Shown piece by piece: positions 32,619-43,535 of a stretch of DNA of 64,000 bases. The notes under the pieces are model-generated. The model was given only the letters and a program-made list of their open reading frames with translations. It searched no databases and was not told where the DNA came from. The position numbers were made by a program, and so were the translations under genes. Location: NCBI GenBank assembly GCA_963281255.1, contig OY725492.1:2217696-2281695 (forward strand), written 5' to 3'. Position 1 is the first letter of the stretch; each line of letters begins with the position of its first letter. The DNA comes from Aphrocallistes beatrix (taxonomy: Eukaryota; Porifera; Hexactinellida; Sceptrulophora; Aphrocallistidae).

Positions 32619-33010
32619 TTGAAACCGGGTTTTTTTGACACTGGGTTTTTTTGACACTGGGTTTTTTTGACACTGGGTTTTTTTGACAATCGTATTTTTT
32701 TGACATATTTTGCTGCAGATTGTTTTTTTCATGTATCTATTATAGAATTTCCATCGGGTTTTTTTGACACTGGGTTTATTTGACAATCGGTATTTTTTGA
32801 CAATTGTTGGTGTAAAAATCTGAGTTTTATGTACAGTTGACACCGTGTTTTTTTGACACCCAATTATCAGCAATTAGTTCATGACATCCATAACAAAACA
32901 GAAAAGTCTGACACTGACGGAAAGGCACGAGATAGTCCTGCGTCTCGACAAGGGTCACCCTCTGACGGCAATTGCCAACGACTACGGAGTTAAGAAATTA
33001 ACCTTTACAT
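32619..33010 (+). mobile_element. Tigger-like ends with reiterated GGTTTTTTTGACACT word
   Basis: Two successive starts, tacagttgaaaccgggtttt at 32619 and tacagttgacaccgtgtttt at 32833. The first is followed by at least seven TTTTTTTGACA(C/A) words to about 32805; between them the sequence is unrelated to coding. The second leads straight into a CENP-B-type N-terminal coding segment. The element is cut at about 33010 by the next MITE. Confidence 0.7.
32881..33006 (+). pseudogene. Tigger/CENP-B-type transposase, N-terminal fragment
   Basis: The frame from ATG at 32881 reads MTSITKQKSLTLTERHEIVL, RLDKGHPLTAIANDYGVKK. This is the first helix-turn-helix of CENP-B/pogo-type transposases (compare TALPIKQKFDIIQDL...GATQSNISLKYGV in the transposase at 60481). 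Only about 42 residues remain before the sequence runs into the inverted-repeat element at 33019; the DDE domain is not found on the other side of it. Confidence 0.7.
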
Positions 33011-33018
33011 TATTACAA

Positions 33019-33773
33019 CAGGGTGGCTCATAAGTTCCGTGACAAGCTTCATTGGGTATAAAATTTCTTATGCTCAAACAATCTTAGCTATTATGGTCTT
33101 TAGAGATTCTAAATCGAATATTCTCAATGATTTTAGAAGACTTTTCCAGTCTAAGACCTGGAACTGTGTTTTGTATGGTGATTTTTATGGGGAAAGATTG
33201 TGTACTGGTACGCAGCGAAAATCGAGTATCAGGATCCACTGCTTTTCAAATGATCATTCTAGTCTTCAAATTCTACGAAAAGTTGGCTCACACATTTCCC
33301 TCGAACACTCTAAATTTGTAGAAATATAAGACGTTTACATCAGTACATATTGAGAACAATTTGGATCAGATTTTTGTCGATGTGAAAAAGGGAAATTTTG
33401 GGTGATTTTGCAAAATGTACCAAATTCTCGTGAAATAATAACTCGTTTCTGATAATGAATTCAATGGATTTCTGAAATATTTCCATGGTGAGTGAAAGGT
33501 ATCTGGTGCTAAATCGTCATAGTACATCGATTATAAAGACATTTTACAGAAGTAGCGACCTTTATTCTCGATTTTCGCTGCGTGACAGGACACATTTTTC
33601 CCCCATTAAATCGCCATATAAAACACAGTTCCAGGTCTTAGACTCGATAAATCTATTAAAATCATTGAGAATATTCGAATTACAATATCTAAAGATCATA
33701 ATAGCCAAGATTGTTTGAGTATAAATCATTTTATACATAATGAAGCTTGTATCAGAACTTATGAGCCACCATG
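33019..33773. mobile_element. Palindromic mariner-type MITE
   Basis: Arms of about 240 bases: CAGGGTGGCTCATAAGTTCC on the left; inverse of CATGGTGGCTCATAAGTTCT on the right, before TA at 33774-33775. The aagacctggaactgtgtttt segment near 33156 is mirrored near 33620. No transposase. The left TA is not clear. Confidence 0.75.
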
Positions 33774-33807
33774 TATGACCTCTAAAATATATTTTCCTCG
33801 TAGTGGG

Positions 33808-33880
33808 CTGTAGTAAGGATAGTAAGGATAACTGTAGTAAGGATAGAGTAAGTAAGGATAACTGTAGTAAGGATAGAGTA
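33808..33880. repeat. Short tandem repeat (gtagtaaggata)
   Basis: Imperfect tandem copies of tagtaaggataactg / agagtaag in about 70 bases. Confidence 0.8.
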
Positions 33881-34026
33881 TTATCTAAGTATAGGAAGCT
33901 GCTGTTTCTGCAGTTTTTAATCGAAAATTAAGCTCTAACACTTATAGTAATTGTATGATTTTTGTCCAGCCTCCGTAACCTTCTATATACTTTGGAAGTG
34001 AAATATTTAGCGAATATGCTGATAAT

Positions 34027-34262
34027 ATTTAGGCTCTGATCTGTGTAGCATCTTTAAATCTATCCTTTTGGCAATTTCTGATTAGTAAACTATCTTGCCT
34101 TTGGGTTGTGACAAGAGGCCTATCCGGAATAGTGATGTCCTTTACCGACCCAGTCAATATATGTTTCCGTAGGATCTTAGCTACGGTTTTTTGGCTGTAC
34201 CCAATATTTTAGCTACCTACTTCAGAGTATGGACGCTTTTCGATAACAATATTAGGCTTGCA
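34027..34262 (-). pseudogene. Tc1-like transposase N-terminal fragment
   Basis: The minus strand reads EKRPYSEVG, then past a stop NIGYSQKTVAKILRKH, LTGSVKDITIPDRPLVTTQR, QDSLLIRNCQKDRFKDATQI. This is the double helix-turn-helix of a Tc1-like transposase with its GRPR-like linker (here DRPL). It is distinct from the DD37E copies. No catalytic domain or terminal repeats were located around it. Confidence 0.65.
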
Positions 34263-34499
34263 TGATTTCAATAGAAATTCGGGGTTTCGAATGCATTGAA
34301 AATTCGATAAATACTGATAAATTTTAGAAGAGTAGAAAAGTAAAAAAGGAAAGTTCTACAAAAATAATAAATGGAATATCTGTATTTGGGTGTTACTTAT
34401 TAAAATAAACAAAGACGTATATGGTCTCGCAAGAGATAAACTATCTAACGAGTGAAGACTATTTGACATCTACTATACTGTGTACATTGATTTTTGTAC

Positions 34500-34770
34500 T
34501 GCGTGATCATTTGGTTATAACTTTTGCACGGATTGTCCGATTCGAAAAATCTCTTCTTCTAGTATGTATATAGCGAGTCTTATTTTACACGTCAATATCA
34601 TAGAATATCTACACTTAGTTGATATCACCAAATTCTTTTCAAAAGGAGTTCTATCAAGAATCGAATTTTCGGACATGGGAGGCCAAACAATTGTCTTCAG
34701 AAACATGGACATTCTCGGACTATGTGATTTTGACTTAGTTCACAGATATTTGGACTTGTTCGAAAATTTT
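34500..34770. repeat. Family B repeat copy
   Basis: gtgatcatttggttataact, ggattgtccgattcgaaaaa and atagcgag...tcaatatc align with 8325-8640. Non-coding as far as I can see. Confidence 0.55.
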
Positions 34771-35142
34771 TTTGGGTTTTTCTCCATTATTCCTGGAAAA
34801 CAAGTACATTTTCAAACTTTAGTATCAGTTAGTCGAGGGAAAGTAGTGGATCTTCATAGTGCAATGTTTTGTTTACATGCTGTATTTTTAGACTTAATGG
34901 TAAATCACATCGAGTCAATTTTCTTCGTACAGTAGGTGTCCATCGAAAATTTACTATAGATAGTATATACACACTCAGAACGAGTGTTATTATAGCGGCG
35001 GATTCAAAGTCACACTTAATCACTTATAACTCGAAAGGTATTTGTCCTAGATTAATGATAATTATACTAATGGAAAGAAGAGAGTTGGAGTATTTCATTT
35101 TAAGTTTAAATTTTAAATTTTTCAAAAAATGAGTTCGCAGTG
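34771..35142. other. Mostly unrecognised; family D fragment at 34935-35140
   Basis: The right half (gcggcggattcaaagtcaca, taactcgaaaggta) resembles the far end of family D. The left half shows nothing. Confidence 0.4.
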
Positions 35143-36530
35143 ACACATCAAATTTAGTTCTCAGTTTTTCGTAAATATCCAATCAAATAGTTATGATACA
35201 ATTTTTCTTCTACGTTTATTTCAGCCTTGGAGTATTTTGTATTTCAAATTTCAAATTAAGATTTTAATTATTGAACGAATTATTAATATTTGAATTTCAC
35301 ATTATCATAATATAATTTCACCGGGATTGTATATATCAATAATATCTACTTTTAATCACACCAGATCATATTTTGATTGTTGAATTCGTGTTCAGCACTA
35401 AATCTCCTGCGATTTGATATATATTAACCATATTTGGAGAATTTTTTCTTGGTTGGCCGTTGCTAGTAACTGCCAGGAATGTGAAAAAATCTGATCTCCA
35501 AATTCTTGGGTAACCATATCGAGTGACCCCTTGTTTTTCTCGGCTACGTTCAGCGAGGAAGAATATGCTAGTTAGAAGGCTCAAATATATCATATTGGAA
35601 TACCGTATTGCTTCGAATATGCGCCCGGGCGCTTATTTATTTCGTGCACCCTTTAGACCCGGCGCTTATTCAAACCGGCGCTTATTCAAGCCCCGGCGCT
35701 TATTTTTTTTCATTCGCTATTTTGACCCGGCGCTCTTTTTTTGCTTTCTACATTGACTGGCACTTTTATTTTTGACACAACTGAGAATGTTAGTTCTATT
35801 AAAAAAGGATATTGTAATGTTTCAAAAAGCACTTCTATCTATGCCACTACTGAGAATACTAGTTTGATATGATTTTCAGACAACTAAAATGTCCCGGCGT
35901 CCGACGCTTATTCGAGCCCCGGCGCTTATTGAAGCCCCGGCGCTTATTTATTTCGCTCACCCTTTAGACCCGGCGCTTATTCAAACCGGCGCTTATTCAA
36001 GCTCCCGGCGCTTAATCAGGGAAATACGGTATATGAAGTTTTACCACATTCAACGAAACCTCTATGCCTATGGCACACCACAAAACCTTCATATATTCCA
36101 CATATAATATATTAGAGCGTTCTAATTAGCATATTCGTACTCGCTGAAAAAAGAACAAGGGGTCACTCGATATGATTACTCCAAAATTTGGAGATCAGAA
36201 TTTTTCACATTCCTGGCCGTTGCTTGCAACGGTCGACCAAAAAAATTCTCCAAATATGGTCAATATATATATCAAATCTCCGGAAATTTGATGCTGGAAT
36301 CAAAATATGATCTGGTGTGATTAATTATTGATGGATACAATCCCGGTGATATCACATTATTATAATGTAAAATTCAAATATTAATAATTTGTTCAAAAAT
36401 TAATATTTTGATTTGAAATTGGAAAAACAAAATACACCAAGGCTGAAATAAACGTAGTTTAAAGAAAAAGTTTGCATCATAACTATTTTATGAGATATTA
36501 ACTGAAAACTGAGACCTAAATTTGATGTGT
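35143..36530. mobile_element. Family E long inverted-repeat element
   Basis: Arms of about 400 bases, 35143-35570 and 36130-36530: acacatcaaatttag at the outer left and its inverse at the outer right; ggagaattttttcttggttg and accaaaaaaattctcc; acaaggggtcactcgatat near the centre. A smaller element (35603-36029) lies between the arms. No coding seen. A partial relative is at 9311-9480. Confidence 0.7.
35603..36029. mobile_element. MITE with reiterated GGCGCTTATTCAA word, TA flanks
   Basis: Between TA at 35601-35602 and 36030-36031. Ends CCGTATTGCTTCGAATATGC and, inverted, CCGTATTTCCCTGATTAAGC. The word CCCGGCGCTTATTCAA occurs about a dozen times, in one orientation only, as two blocks (35628-35735 and 35893-36020) around a unique centre. 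Confidence 0.8.
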
Positions 36531-36609
36531 TCATAGATATTAGTGAAAACAGTTGGGACATAACTTACTAAGAAAATGCACTCCAAAAGACACTTTTACC
36601 ACGTATGAG

Positions 36610-36730
36610 AAAGGAAGCGAAATACTTATATTACTTTTAATAATAACAATTATGGTTTTAATTGAAATTTGAAGTGGAATCATAATTGTTACTGTTAAGA
36701 GTAGTATAAGTATTTCGCTTTATTTTTCAT
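36610..36730. repeat. 120-bp palindromic hairpin
   Basis: aaagcgaaatacttatatta at 36613 pairs with agtataagtatttcgctt at 36706-36723, and aacaattatg with cataattgtt. Short loop of about 25 bases. Confidence 0.65.
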
Positions 36731-37429
36731 CCATGGTAATAGTCTGCAGGTGGGCGTTATCTTTAGTAGGCAATGATGGTTGGGACCAGCCATGTCACTT
36801 GTAATAATCAATGGTCTCGACTGCATTCATCAATATCTCCGAAGAATAGATGTTAGATCATTAACATGCAATATTAACTGATTTAAAACCGCCCACAAAT
36901 ATCTGAAATTCGTTTTATATTTGCCCATCAGAAGTATGCTTTTGGTAATTTAATCCTCAAACAGATAAATCCCATCACAAATATGTTCGATGGGGAGCCT
37001 TTCGGGGTCACTAAATCATTTCCAAATAGCTTAGTCTTCTTATTGTGACTCTTTGATGATTCATCATTTAACACTTACATGTCATTTTTAATATTTCCAT
37101 GACTCGCCAATAATTCAATCAATTCGGACGAACAAACGAACAAAAAGAAAAAAATACTAATATCTGGGGTGGTTAGTGGGTAATCTGGGCAGTTATTGGG
37201 TAGATCTGGGCGGCTGATGGGGAGTGAAGGGGCAGGTTTTTGGTTAAGGCGAGCTGCTAGTGGATAAATCTGAATGGCTGATAGGTAGGGCTGGGAGGCT
37301 GGGCAGTCCTACTAATAAGTGACATGAATAATAATAAGAAAAAATACAAGTACAGCACTATACGATTTAATAAGAATTAATAATATAATCACTGATTGTT
37401 AGAAAAACAGTGTTTAGTCTCTCATCAGG
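36731..37429. other. Intronic DNA; G-rich degenerate repeat at 37160-37310
   Basis: 37160-37310 repeats tgggtaatctgggcagttat-like words in about four imperfect units (ggtagatctgggcggctgat, ggataaatctgaatggctga, ggtagggctgggaggctggg). The rest shows nothing. Confidence 0.5.
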
Positions 37430-37716
37430 CATGGTTTACATAATGTACGGCTATATATGTCACCGAGAAGGCCATAAAACGAAGAGACCAGTTTGTAATT
37501 TCCGTTCTAGGCCAAAATATGCTTCATACAACAACAAAAATGACTTTGTATAGGGTATTAAGTTATGGTGAATCCAGTGGAACCATTTTTATGGTTCCCA
37601 CGTTTGTGGTTAAGTATTTGACGCCACATAATGATGATAGTAGCATTACATTATATTGTACTATATATGATATTAGAACTGTATCAATCAATCAATCAAT
37701 AATACCTGTATAAACC

Positions 37717-39067
37717 ACAATCTATATGAAAGCTAGTGCTGTCGTATATCCAATCCTATTTTCAGTTTGAATTTAATCAGCGCCCATATACTTAACGTAT
37801 TTGTTTGCTATTATTCTATTATTTTAAAGTATTGTGGCTAGTTCTCAGCACATATTTCAATTATTTTCTCTCTTCTTGTCGATTTTCCCCAACTTTTGTA
37901 TTTTATTATTATTTTCAGAAAATGGATGTCAATGACCATGGTATTGAAGTTCGTAGTAAAGCCATTGGGATGCTTAAGGCCGGTTTGACAATGAAAATAG
38001 TCTCGGAAAAACTAGATGTTTCGCTTAGATCGGTTCAGAGATGGTCTCGTCGGGATATACTAGGCAAGTCCATGGAAACATTGCCCAGAAACGGACGCCC
38101 AAAAATCCTCTCTCGCATCCCTAAAATCATCATTTCTAAAACTTTGGGGAAAAGAGGGAAGTCTACAAGGACAATAGCGCGTAATTTAGTCAATTCAGGT
38201 TACACAGCATCTCATTCAACTGTTCATCGCTATTTGAGAAATTCAATCAATGTTTACCCATACAAGAGGCAACAGATCCCCCGCCTTACAGAGAAAATGA
38301 AGCAAAATCGACTCAATTTTGCTCTAAAACACAAGAACTGGACTGTAACAGATTGGCAGAAGGTTATATGGTCAGATGAATCGCCCTTTCAACTATATGC
38401 ACCACCAAACCGGCAGAACGATAGGGTATGGTCACATAGTTCGATCGATGTTCAGCCTTTCAAAAGGGTCAAGTTTCCGGCGAAAATTCAGGTTTGGGGC
38501 ATGATGTCGCATAGAGCACTGTCAGAGCTCCATATTATTCCACAAAAACAGAGTGTAAATGGAGAGTATTATCGTGAGAACATCTTGAAACTCACTTGCA
38601 TGAATGCAGTCAACCGAACATCAGATTCTGGTACAATTCTGGAACGAGCTATGCTTGAAAACATGTCTCAAGCCATTTTTATGCAGGATGGTGTTCCAGC
38701 GCACACGGCCAAGCTAACCCAGGTTTGGTGCTCAGAGAATTTACCAAGGTATTGGGCGAAGGCTGACTGGCCAGGTAACTCTCCGGACCTGAACCCCATT
38801 GAAAATTTGTGGGCTATACTTGGAGAAAATCTCAGTAAACTCCCTGAAGTCTGCACGCTAAATGCCCTCGTAGATAATATGAAAAAGGAGTGGGCACGGG
38901 TTGAACCTACGATTCTTCAAAATTTAATAAATGATATGCCTAATCGCATTAGTGAAGTAATTAATAGATCTGGAGATTACATTGGTAAATAAAATAGAAT
39001 CTTCTACATTGAATAAACGAGCATAAATGTAAATTTTATAATACGACAGCACTTATGATACACCCTG
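37717..39067 (+). mobile_element. Tc1-like DD37E element with intact transposase
   Basis: The right end is clear: atacgacagcacttatgata then caccctg, TA at 39068-39069. At the left the inner part AGTGCTGTCGTAT (37734-37746) is exact, but the outermost bases are altered, so the start is approximate. About 1.35 kb, nested in a decayed P-like element and therefore younger than it. Confidence 0.8.
37922..38992 (+). CDS. Tc1-like DD37E transposase, intact frame
   Basis: A 356-residue transposase with no stop. The ATG at 37922 was chosen because MDVNDHGIEVRSKAIGMLKA matches the start of the sister copy at 55860; the frame is open further upstream, but without similarity. Residues 8-110 form two helix-turn-helix units (MKIVSEKLDVSLRSVQRWSR; RTIARNLVNSGYTASHSTVH) with the linker NGRPKILSR. 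The DDE catalytic residues are D152 (IWSDESPF), D256 (FMQDGVPAHTAK) and E294 (SPDLNPIENLW). I count 37 residues between D256 and E294, so it is DD37E rather than the classical DD34E of Tc1. It cuts and pastes the element at TA sites in the nucleus. Whether it is active is unknown; its left terminal repeat is eroded. Confidence 0.93.
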   Translation: MDVNDHGIEVRSKAIGMLKAGLTMKIVSEKLDVSLRSVQRWSRRDILGKSMETLPRNGRPKILSRIPKIIISKTLGKRGKSTRTIARNLVNSGYTASHSTVHRYLRNSINVYPYKRQQIPRLTEKMKQNRLNFALKHKNWTVTDWQKVIWSDESPFQLYAPPNRQNDRVWSHSSIDVQPFKRVKFPAKIQVWGMMSHRALSELHIIPQKQSVNGEYYRENILKLTCMNAVNRTSDSGTILERAMLENMSQAIFMQDGVPAHTAKLTQVWCSENLPRYWAKADWPGNSPDLNPIENLWAILGENLSKLPEVCTLNALVDNMKKEWARVEPTILQNLINDMPNRISEVINRSGDYIGK

Positions 39068-39288
39068 TATATCAAATGTCTAAATACATAGAAGTCAGCA
39101 TAGCAATGCATTTATACAATAATTATAAATTCCATTGGTTGTGTTGATTCACCATTGAATGATTTAGAGTGTCTATAAATATTTCATTCTCTCAAATCCA
39201 TGATCTTTATCTCACATCAGTTTATCTTCTTCATTATTATTATCGTTAAGTAAATAATTATATCTTGCTGATAAATCTGCGAATCGTC

Positions 39289-40830
39289 ATGCCCAACAAG
39301 TGCTCAGTTACAGGCTGTTATACTATCAAGATGGTCCAAATAATATAGGAAGCGTAATAAAAAGCCTGTTTTCAAATTTCCAGCTGATCCAATATTGTTA
39401 GGAAAATGGACCGAATTCTTGAATCGGCGAGATTTCTAGATCACGATCAATTCAGTAATCTGTATAGATGATTTTGAAGAAGATTTATCATTCAAAACTC
39501 CACAAGATCTCCACTTAATCATTCAATGCATCCGATCTGACCATTCATCCCAGTTCCATTCCTTTGAGTCTTGCAACTGTCCAGAATAAGTCTTGAAAAA
39601 CCCCGACACTTCGAATCTATTAGTCAGATGAGTAGAAGCCTTCAAATGCAACTTTCAACTAAGCTCATTTGCCTTACGACGGCTAAGGAATATAGTGAAT
39701 TCCAAATGTGTGGATGTTTCTGACAACAGTGTTACATCATACAAAGTCGTGATATATTCTGGAATTGCAGCTGTCAGAGTGCAGTTTTCACATCAAACTC
39801 AGCTATGGAGGTTGTCTCATTCCCCTTCTTGGTTACATTAGCTGTGCAGAAGGTTGCAAATTGACCTCGCTTGATATGCTTACGAATCTTCCTGTGTATT
39901 GCAGAAATTCTGATTCAAACTACGAAAGAAAGGTTATAAGAGAGCTATACAACTACAATTTTACAATCCAAAAGGAAGAACCCCATATTAAATTACAGTA
40001 TTAAGATATGCCCTTCTCATGCGATATACTTCCAATTCAGCATATCAATACTCAAAAAAATTCTTCCTCTCCCTAGCTATAGTCTATTGAGTAAACTAAA
40101 GTCCTTATCTGAACATATTGATACAAGTAAAGCTTTGCTTTCATTGAAAGAAAATTCATTGTTCAGTGAAGATGCAATATTATTGCTTGATGAGATGTAC
40201 TTACAACAAGTAGTACAATACGATGGCCTTAAGTTATTTGGATGTGATTCTGAACTTCATATAAAAGTATCTTATGCTTCATGGTCGTCTCATTAATACA
40301 ATCTACACGCTTACATGCTCAAAGCAATTCCATTGACAAAAATTAATCGCCATATTGTTCAAGATGGTATACTCAACTGCATATCCACCTAATTCTCTCC
40401 GATGACGTAGTAGAAGTAATAACGTTTGTATCAGGGTATATATCAAGGTCATTATTGAAGAACATCAACTGTGAAGCTTGTAAATAGCCCTCAGCAACGA
40501 TCCAATAACGAGTGCATATATTGATGAACAAATTAAAGGCAGTCTTAAGTTGCCAACATCATCCCTGAATAACTACACATAACATGCTTTCTCAATACTC
40601 GACCACTTGGAACAAATGATTCTTGAGCCAGATCTACCTTTTCTAAACCTTTGACTCAATGTGTTTTAGATCATCTATCATCAGAATGGGATGATTCATT
40701 TGTTTGTATGAATCACTCAATGATTGGCCGCCAGAAGGTAAATTCCTTCATTTCTAATTGCTTTTTTAAGAAGAGAAAGAAAGATGTTAGCGAGACTAAG
40801 AGAAGGGATCAGTGAAGTGCAAGAATTTAA
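39289..40830 (+). pseudogene. P-like (THAP) transposase relic
   Basis: Starts MPNKCSVTGCYT, then across frameshifts VFKFPADPILLGKWTEFLNR and a degraded DHFEEDLSFKTPQDL, which is the layout of a THAP zinc finger (C-x4-C ... W ... H-F). Later pieces are ISCAEGCKLTSLDM, SKALLSLKENSLFSEDAILL followed by LDEMYLQQVVQYDGLKLFG (the first catalytic D region of P-type transposases), VITFVSGYISRSLLKNINCE and C-terminal scraps. Stops and frameshifts are frequent throughout. It belongs to a different subfamily from the element at 46327, judging by the LDEMYLQ motif in place of MDEIHVKSD. Confidence 0.75.
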
Positions 40831-41329
40831 AAGGATCAAGATAAACAATGACAAATAATACTTACATTTTGAGTTGAACAATGTGAATTGACCTTTTGTT
40901 AAATTACTAACTGTGTTTTGGGGCATAATGTAATAAGTGAAAACTACAATTATGGGTGCTGATAATTAGATTATTATTGCGAAGCAGGATAATTCTCAGT
41001 ATCTTAGGAAATACTACGTACGTATATAATATAAGTAATACAAGTAATACAAGTAATGCTATCATCATCATTAAATGGCGGCTAAACCACTTAACCACAA
41101 ACGTGGGAACCCTAAACTGGATTCATCATAACTTAATACCCTACATAAAGTCAAATTTGTTGTTGTATGAAGCATATTTTGGCCTAGAACGGGGATTACA
41201 AACTGGCCTCTACGTTTTATGGCCTTCTCGGTGACATATATAGCCGTATATTTAGTAGGCCATGCATAGGTAAACAATTAATAAAAATAATGATTAATTA
41301 ACATGTTAAAAATAAATATTTAGGGTGTG

Positions 41330-41695
41330 GACTCAATGGACTCAAAAAAAATGACCTTCCTACTCATCCTTGGTTACATTTTTCAAAGTAATGGTTAATT
41401 CTTATATTCAGTCATCTAGTATGTTAATAGCATCATTACAAGTGCTTTTTAATATTAAATTACAAATGTACTTGTGATCTGATATTATATATCAACAAGG
41501 ATATTTTGAAAAACGAAACAGATTTGATGCAGCATATAAAAGAAATAGGCAAGTCCAGGCGATTGGAATGCAAAAATAATGAGTGAGAATCCTCTTTCTT
41601 ATTTTTAAAAGAGGTATCAATGTTAGATCCATTTGCTCGTTCACGTATAAATATTTTTCAAAAATTTGGTCGAAGAACTTTTTAGGCATCCTTTG
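41330..41695. repeat. Decayed mariner-type MITE (relative of 17222-17810)
   Basis: ggcgattggaatgcaaaaat, then aaaagaggtatcaatg, gatccatttgctcg and agaactttttaggcatcct match the right half of the 17222-17810 element. The left end may be tttagggtgtgg near 41320. Confidence 0.5.
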
Positions 41696-42406
41696 TGCAT
41701 TAGTTCGTCTCTAATTTGTCTTGAATTTTATGAATCAAAATCAAAGAATAATAAGACAAATTATATCAAAACTATTGTTCGATATATAGATAGAATGACG
41801 ATAGATTTAAATTTCAGGGTATAAGTAATGAAAGTATTTTTGTTGGACAAGACCCTAGACCCTGATTCAAAATGCCTGGCTATGTACTCGTAACTTGAAC
41901 CTTACAGTTTAGAAATTTGAAGAAATAAATTTAAAGATAGTTAGGACGTTTCAAAGTAAAAATCCCTGTTTGGGGTAACTTTTGCCGGGTGAGCGTCACA
42001 ACTACTTTAAAAGGCGTTATAAAAATCGAAACCAGTGATCAGAGAAGACGACGGTTACACTTAGGCTATTTTATATTAAGAAATTCCTATTAAGAAATCC
42101 TGCCACCAAGGATTAAGGTTGTGAATTTTGTCAAAATGATAATTTAAAGATATTTAGCCAAGAGGCACTTTTGGTAAAAATAAACTGTTATAATTATTGC
42201 ACGAACAAATTTGGTTAAATGTCTACCAAATTTGCATTAACTCTAACAAATATTCAAATCAGTACCAAATCAAGTTTACCAGAATTAGTGGAAAGACTAA
42301 CAAAATTAATGAACACAATTGATACAATACTAACAAATTTATTCGATTGACAAAATTTCTATCAGATTAACAAAATTGATAAAAGTCTAATATAATTAAT
42401 GCAATG
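41696..42406. other. Intronic DNA with AACAAAATTGAT-type words
   Basis: Bases 42210-42400 repeat words such as actaacaaaattaatg and agattaacaaaattgat; inverted equivalents lie at 43690-43790, on the other side of the element at 42757. They could be ends of one unnamed element of about 1.5 kb. Nothing else is recognised. Confidence 0.35.
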
Positions 42407-42470
42407 AATGTCGGTTATGAGAACATCGTCGGAAACTGCATAAAATGTTCTTATAACCGCATAGATTTAA
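42407..42470. repeat. Solo end of the CGGTTATAAGAACAT Tigger family
   Basis: gtcggttatgagaacatcgt, cggaaactgc and ataaaatgttcttataaccg correspond to the left terminus of the Tigger element at 57687, with a few changes. No transposase nearby. Confidence 0.6.
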
Positions 42471-42756
42471 AAGGGTATATGTCGATGGTTAAGAATTCAA
42501 TGGAAATGAATACAAAAGATTCAGTAAACCGAGTAACGGTTATTTAACTGGTGTTCTTAAATAATCGAAAGGTTATCATCTAATGCAGTGGTTCCTAACA
42601 TGGGTTCCATGGGTCCCTTATTGGTTCACAGAAGACATGGGGTCTACATGATTTGAAATTTTGTATTACGGTTAATATGAAGGGATCTATATAATATAGG
42701 AAAACATGGAATAGTGGCCCACAGCCAAAAAGGGTTAAAAGTGCAGTTCTAAAGTA

Positions 42757-43535
42757 CAGGGTGGTCCGCGGGAAACTCCCTGATTTCGTTATATTCTCAT
42801 TTGAAAACTAATAAAGCAAAAGTAATTTTCTGAAAAGATATAAATATATAAGGGTTATCGATTTTGTTTTTCATTACCAGTTAAGTTTCTAGTTATTCAT
42901 TATGTGTTCTATCCATCCTCCTTTTTTGGTGATAATTTCCTGTAACCTCAGATGGACATTTTCATATACGGATTTCAAAACGCATAATCTAGTCTCTGTT
43001 GTTTATTTGGTGTGTCTGTGTTTGTAATATGTGTATTTTATATGGGAACAACTTCAGTTCATCCCTGATTAATCTTCTGATAGTAGTTTTAGGTATTTTG
43101 GTCTCTATTGAGAGCCGTCTCTGCGATCTTTTCGGCGAGTCCTCCAATTTTTCCCTTTAATTTTTTCAATGTTTTCAGGGGTCCTAACTGTTAGTTCAGG
43201 TCCCAACCTCTTTTTATCACCTACTGAGCCATTTTCCTCAAAGTTCTTGACAATGTTTCGGATGGTTTTGGGATCTGGAGCCGTCTTTGTCCCATATTTC
43301 CTCCGATAAGCACGTTGTGTGAAATAATGCTTTTATTGTTTTCATAATACTAGGAAACTAGCGCCACTTTTACCTTCACTGTCGCCTTACCATGAATTCC
43401 TGCTAATATTTATGCTAGAACAGAACACATTCAGCTGGCCTTAGTTTCAAAACGAGTGGTGGCCCACTCGAATTAAGTAATCAGGGCAAAAGTTATTACA
43501 AAAATAAATTAGGGAGCTTCCCGTGGACCACCCCG
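42757..43535 (-). mobile_element. Tc1/mariner deletion derivative with TA flanks
   Basis: Flanked by TA at 42755-42756 and 43536-43537. Ends CAGGGTGGTCCGCGGGAAAC and, inverted, CGGGGTGGTCCACGGGAAGC. The minus strand holds transposase remnants: YGTKTAPDPKTIRNIVKNFE, ENGSVGDKKR (helix-turn-helix) and, after breaks, SVYENVHLRLQEIITKKGGW at the C-terminus. The catalytic domain is missing. A non-autonomous, decayed member of a second Tc1/mariner lineage. Confidence 0.75.

Larger units (their letters stand above)
37430..41264 (+). mobile_element. Decayed P-like (THAP) element with long terminal repeats
   Basis: Inverted ends of about 260 bases at 37430-37690 and 41030-41264: gtacggctatatatgtcacc, gagaaggccataaaacg, tctaggccaaaatatgcttc, ggtattaagttatg and cccacgtttgtggttaa all recur inverted on the right. 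The ends start CATGGTTTAC / CATGGCCTAC, like the CATAGCCTAC of the other P-type elements. Flanks catcagg and catagg could be a decayed 7-bp duplication. A Tc1-like element lies inside (37717-39067), and the THAP-type transposase after it is full of stops. Confidence 0.75.

Noticed and set aside
32610..32873. Lysine/threonine-rich minus-strand repeat protein (KKTQ/KKP units)
   Set aside because: It is only the translation of the TTTTTTTGACA word array of Tigger-like ends.
35523..36107. Proline/arginine-rich open frames over the GGCGCTTATT words
   Set aside because: They are translations of the reiterated end words of a non-autonomous element, not proteins.
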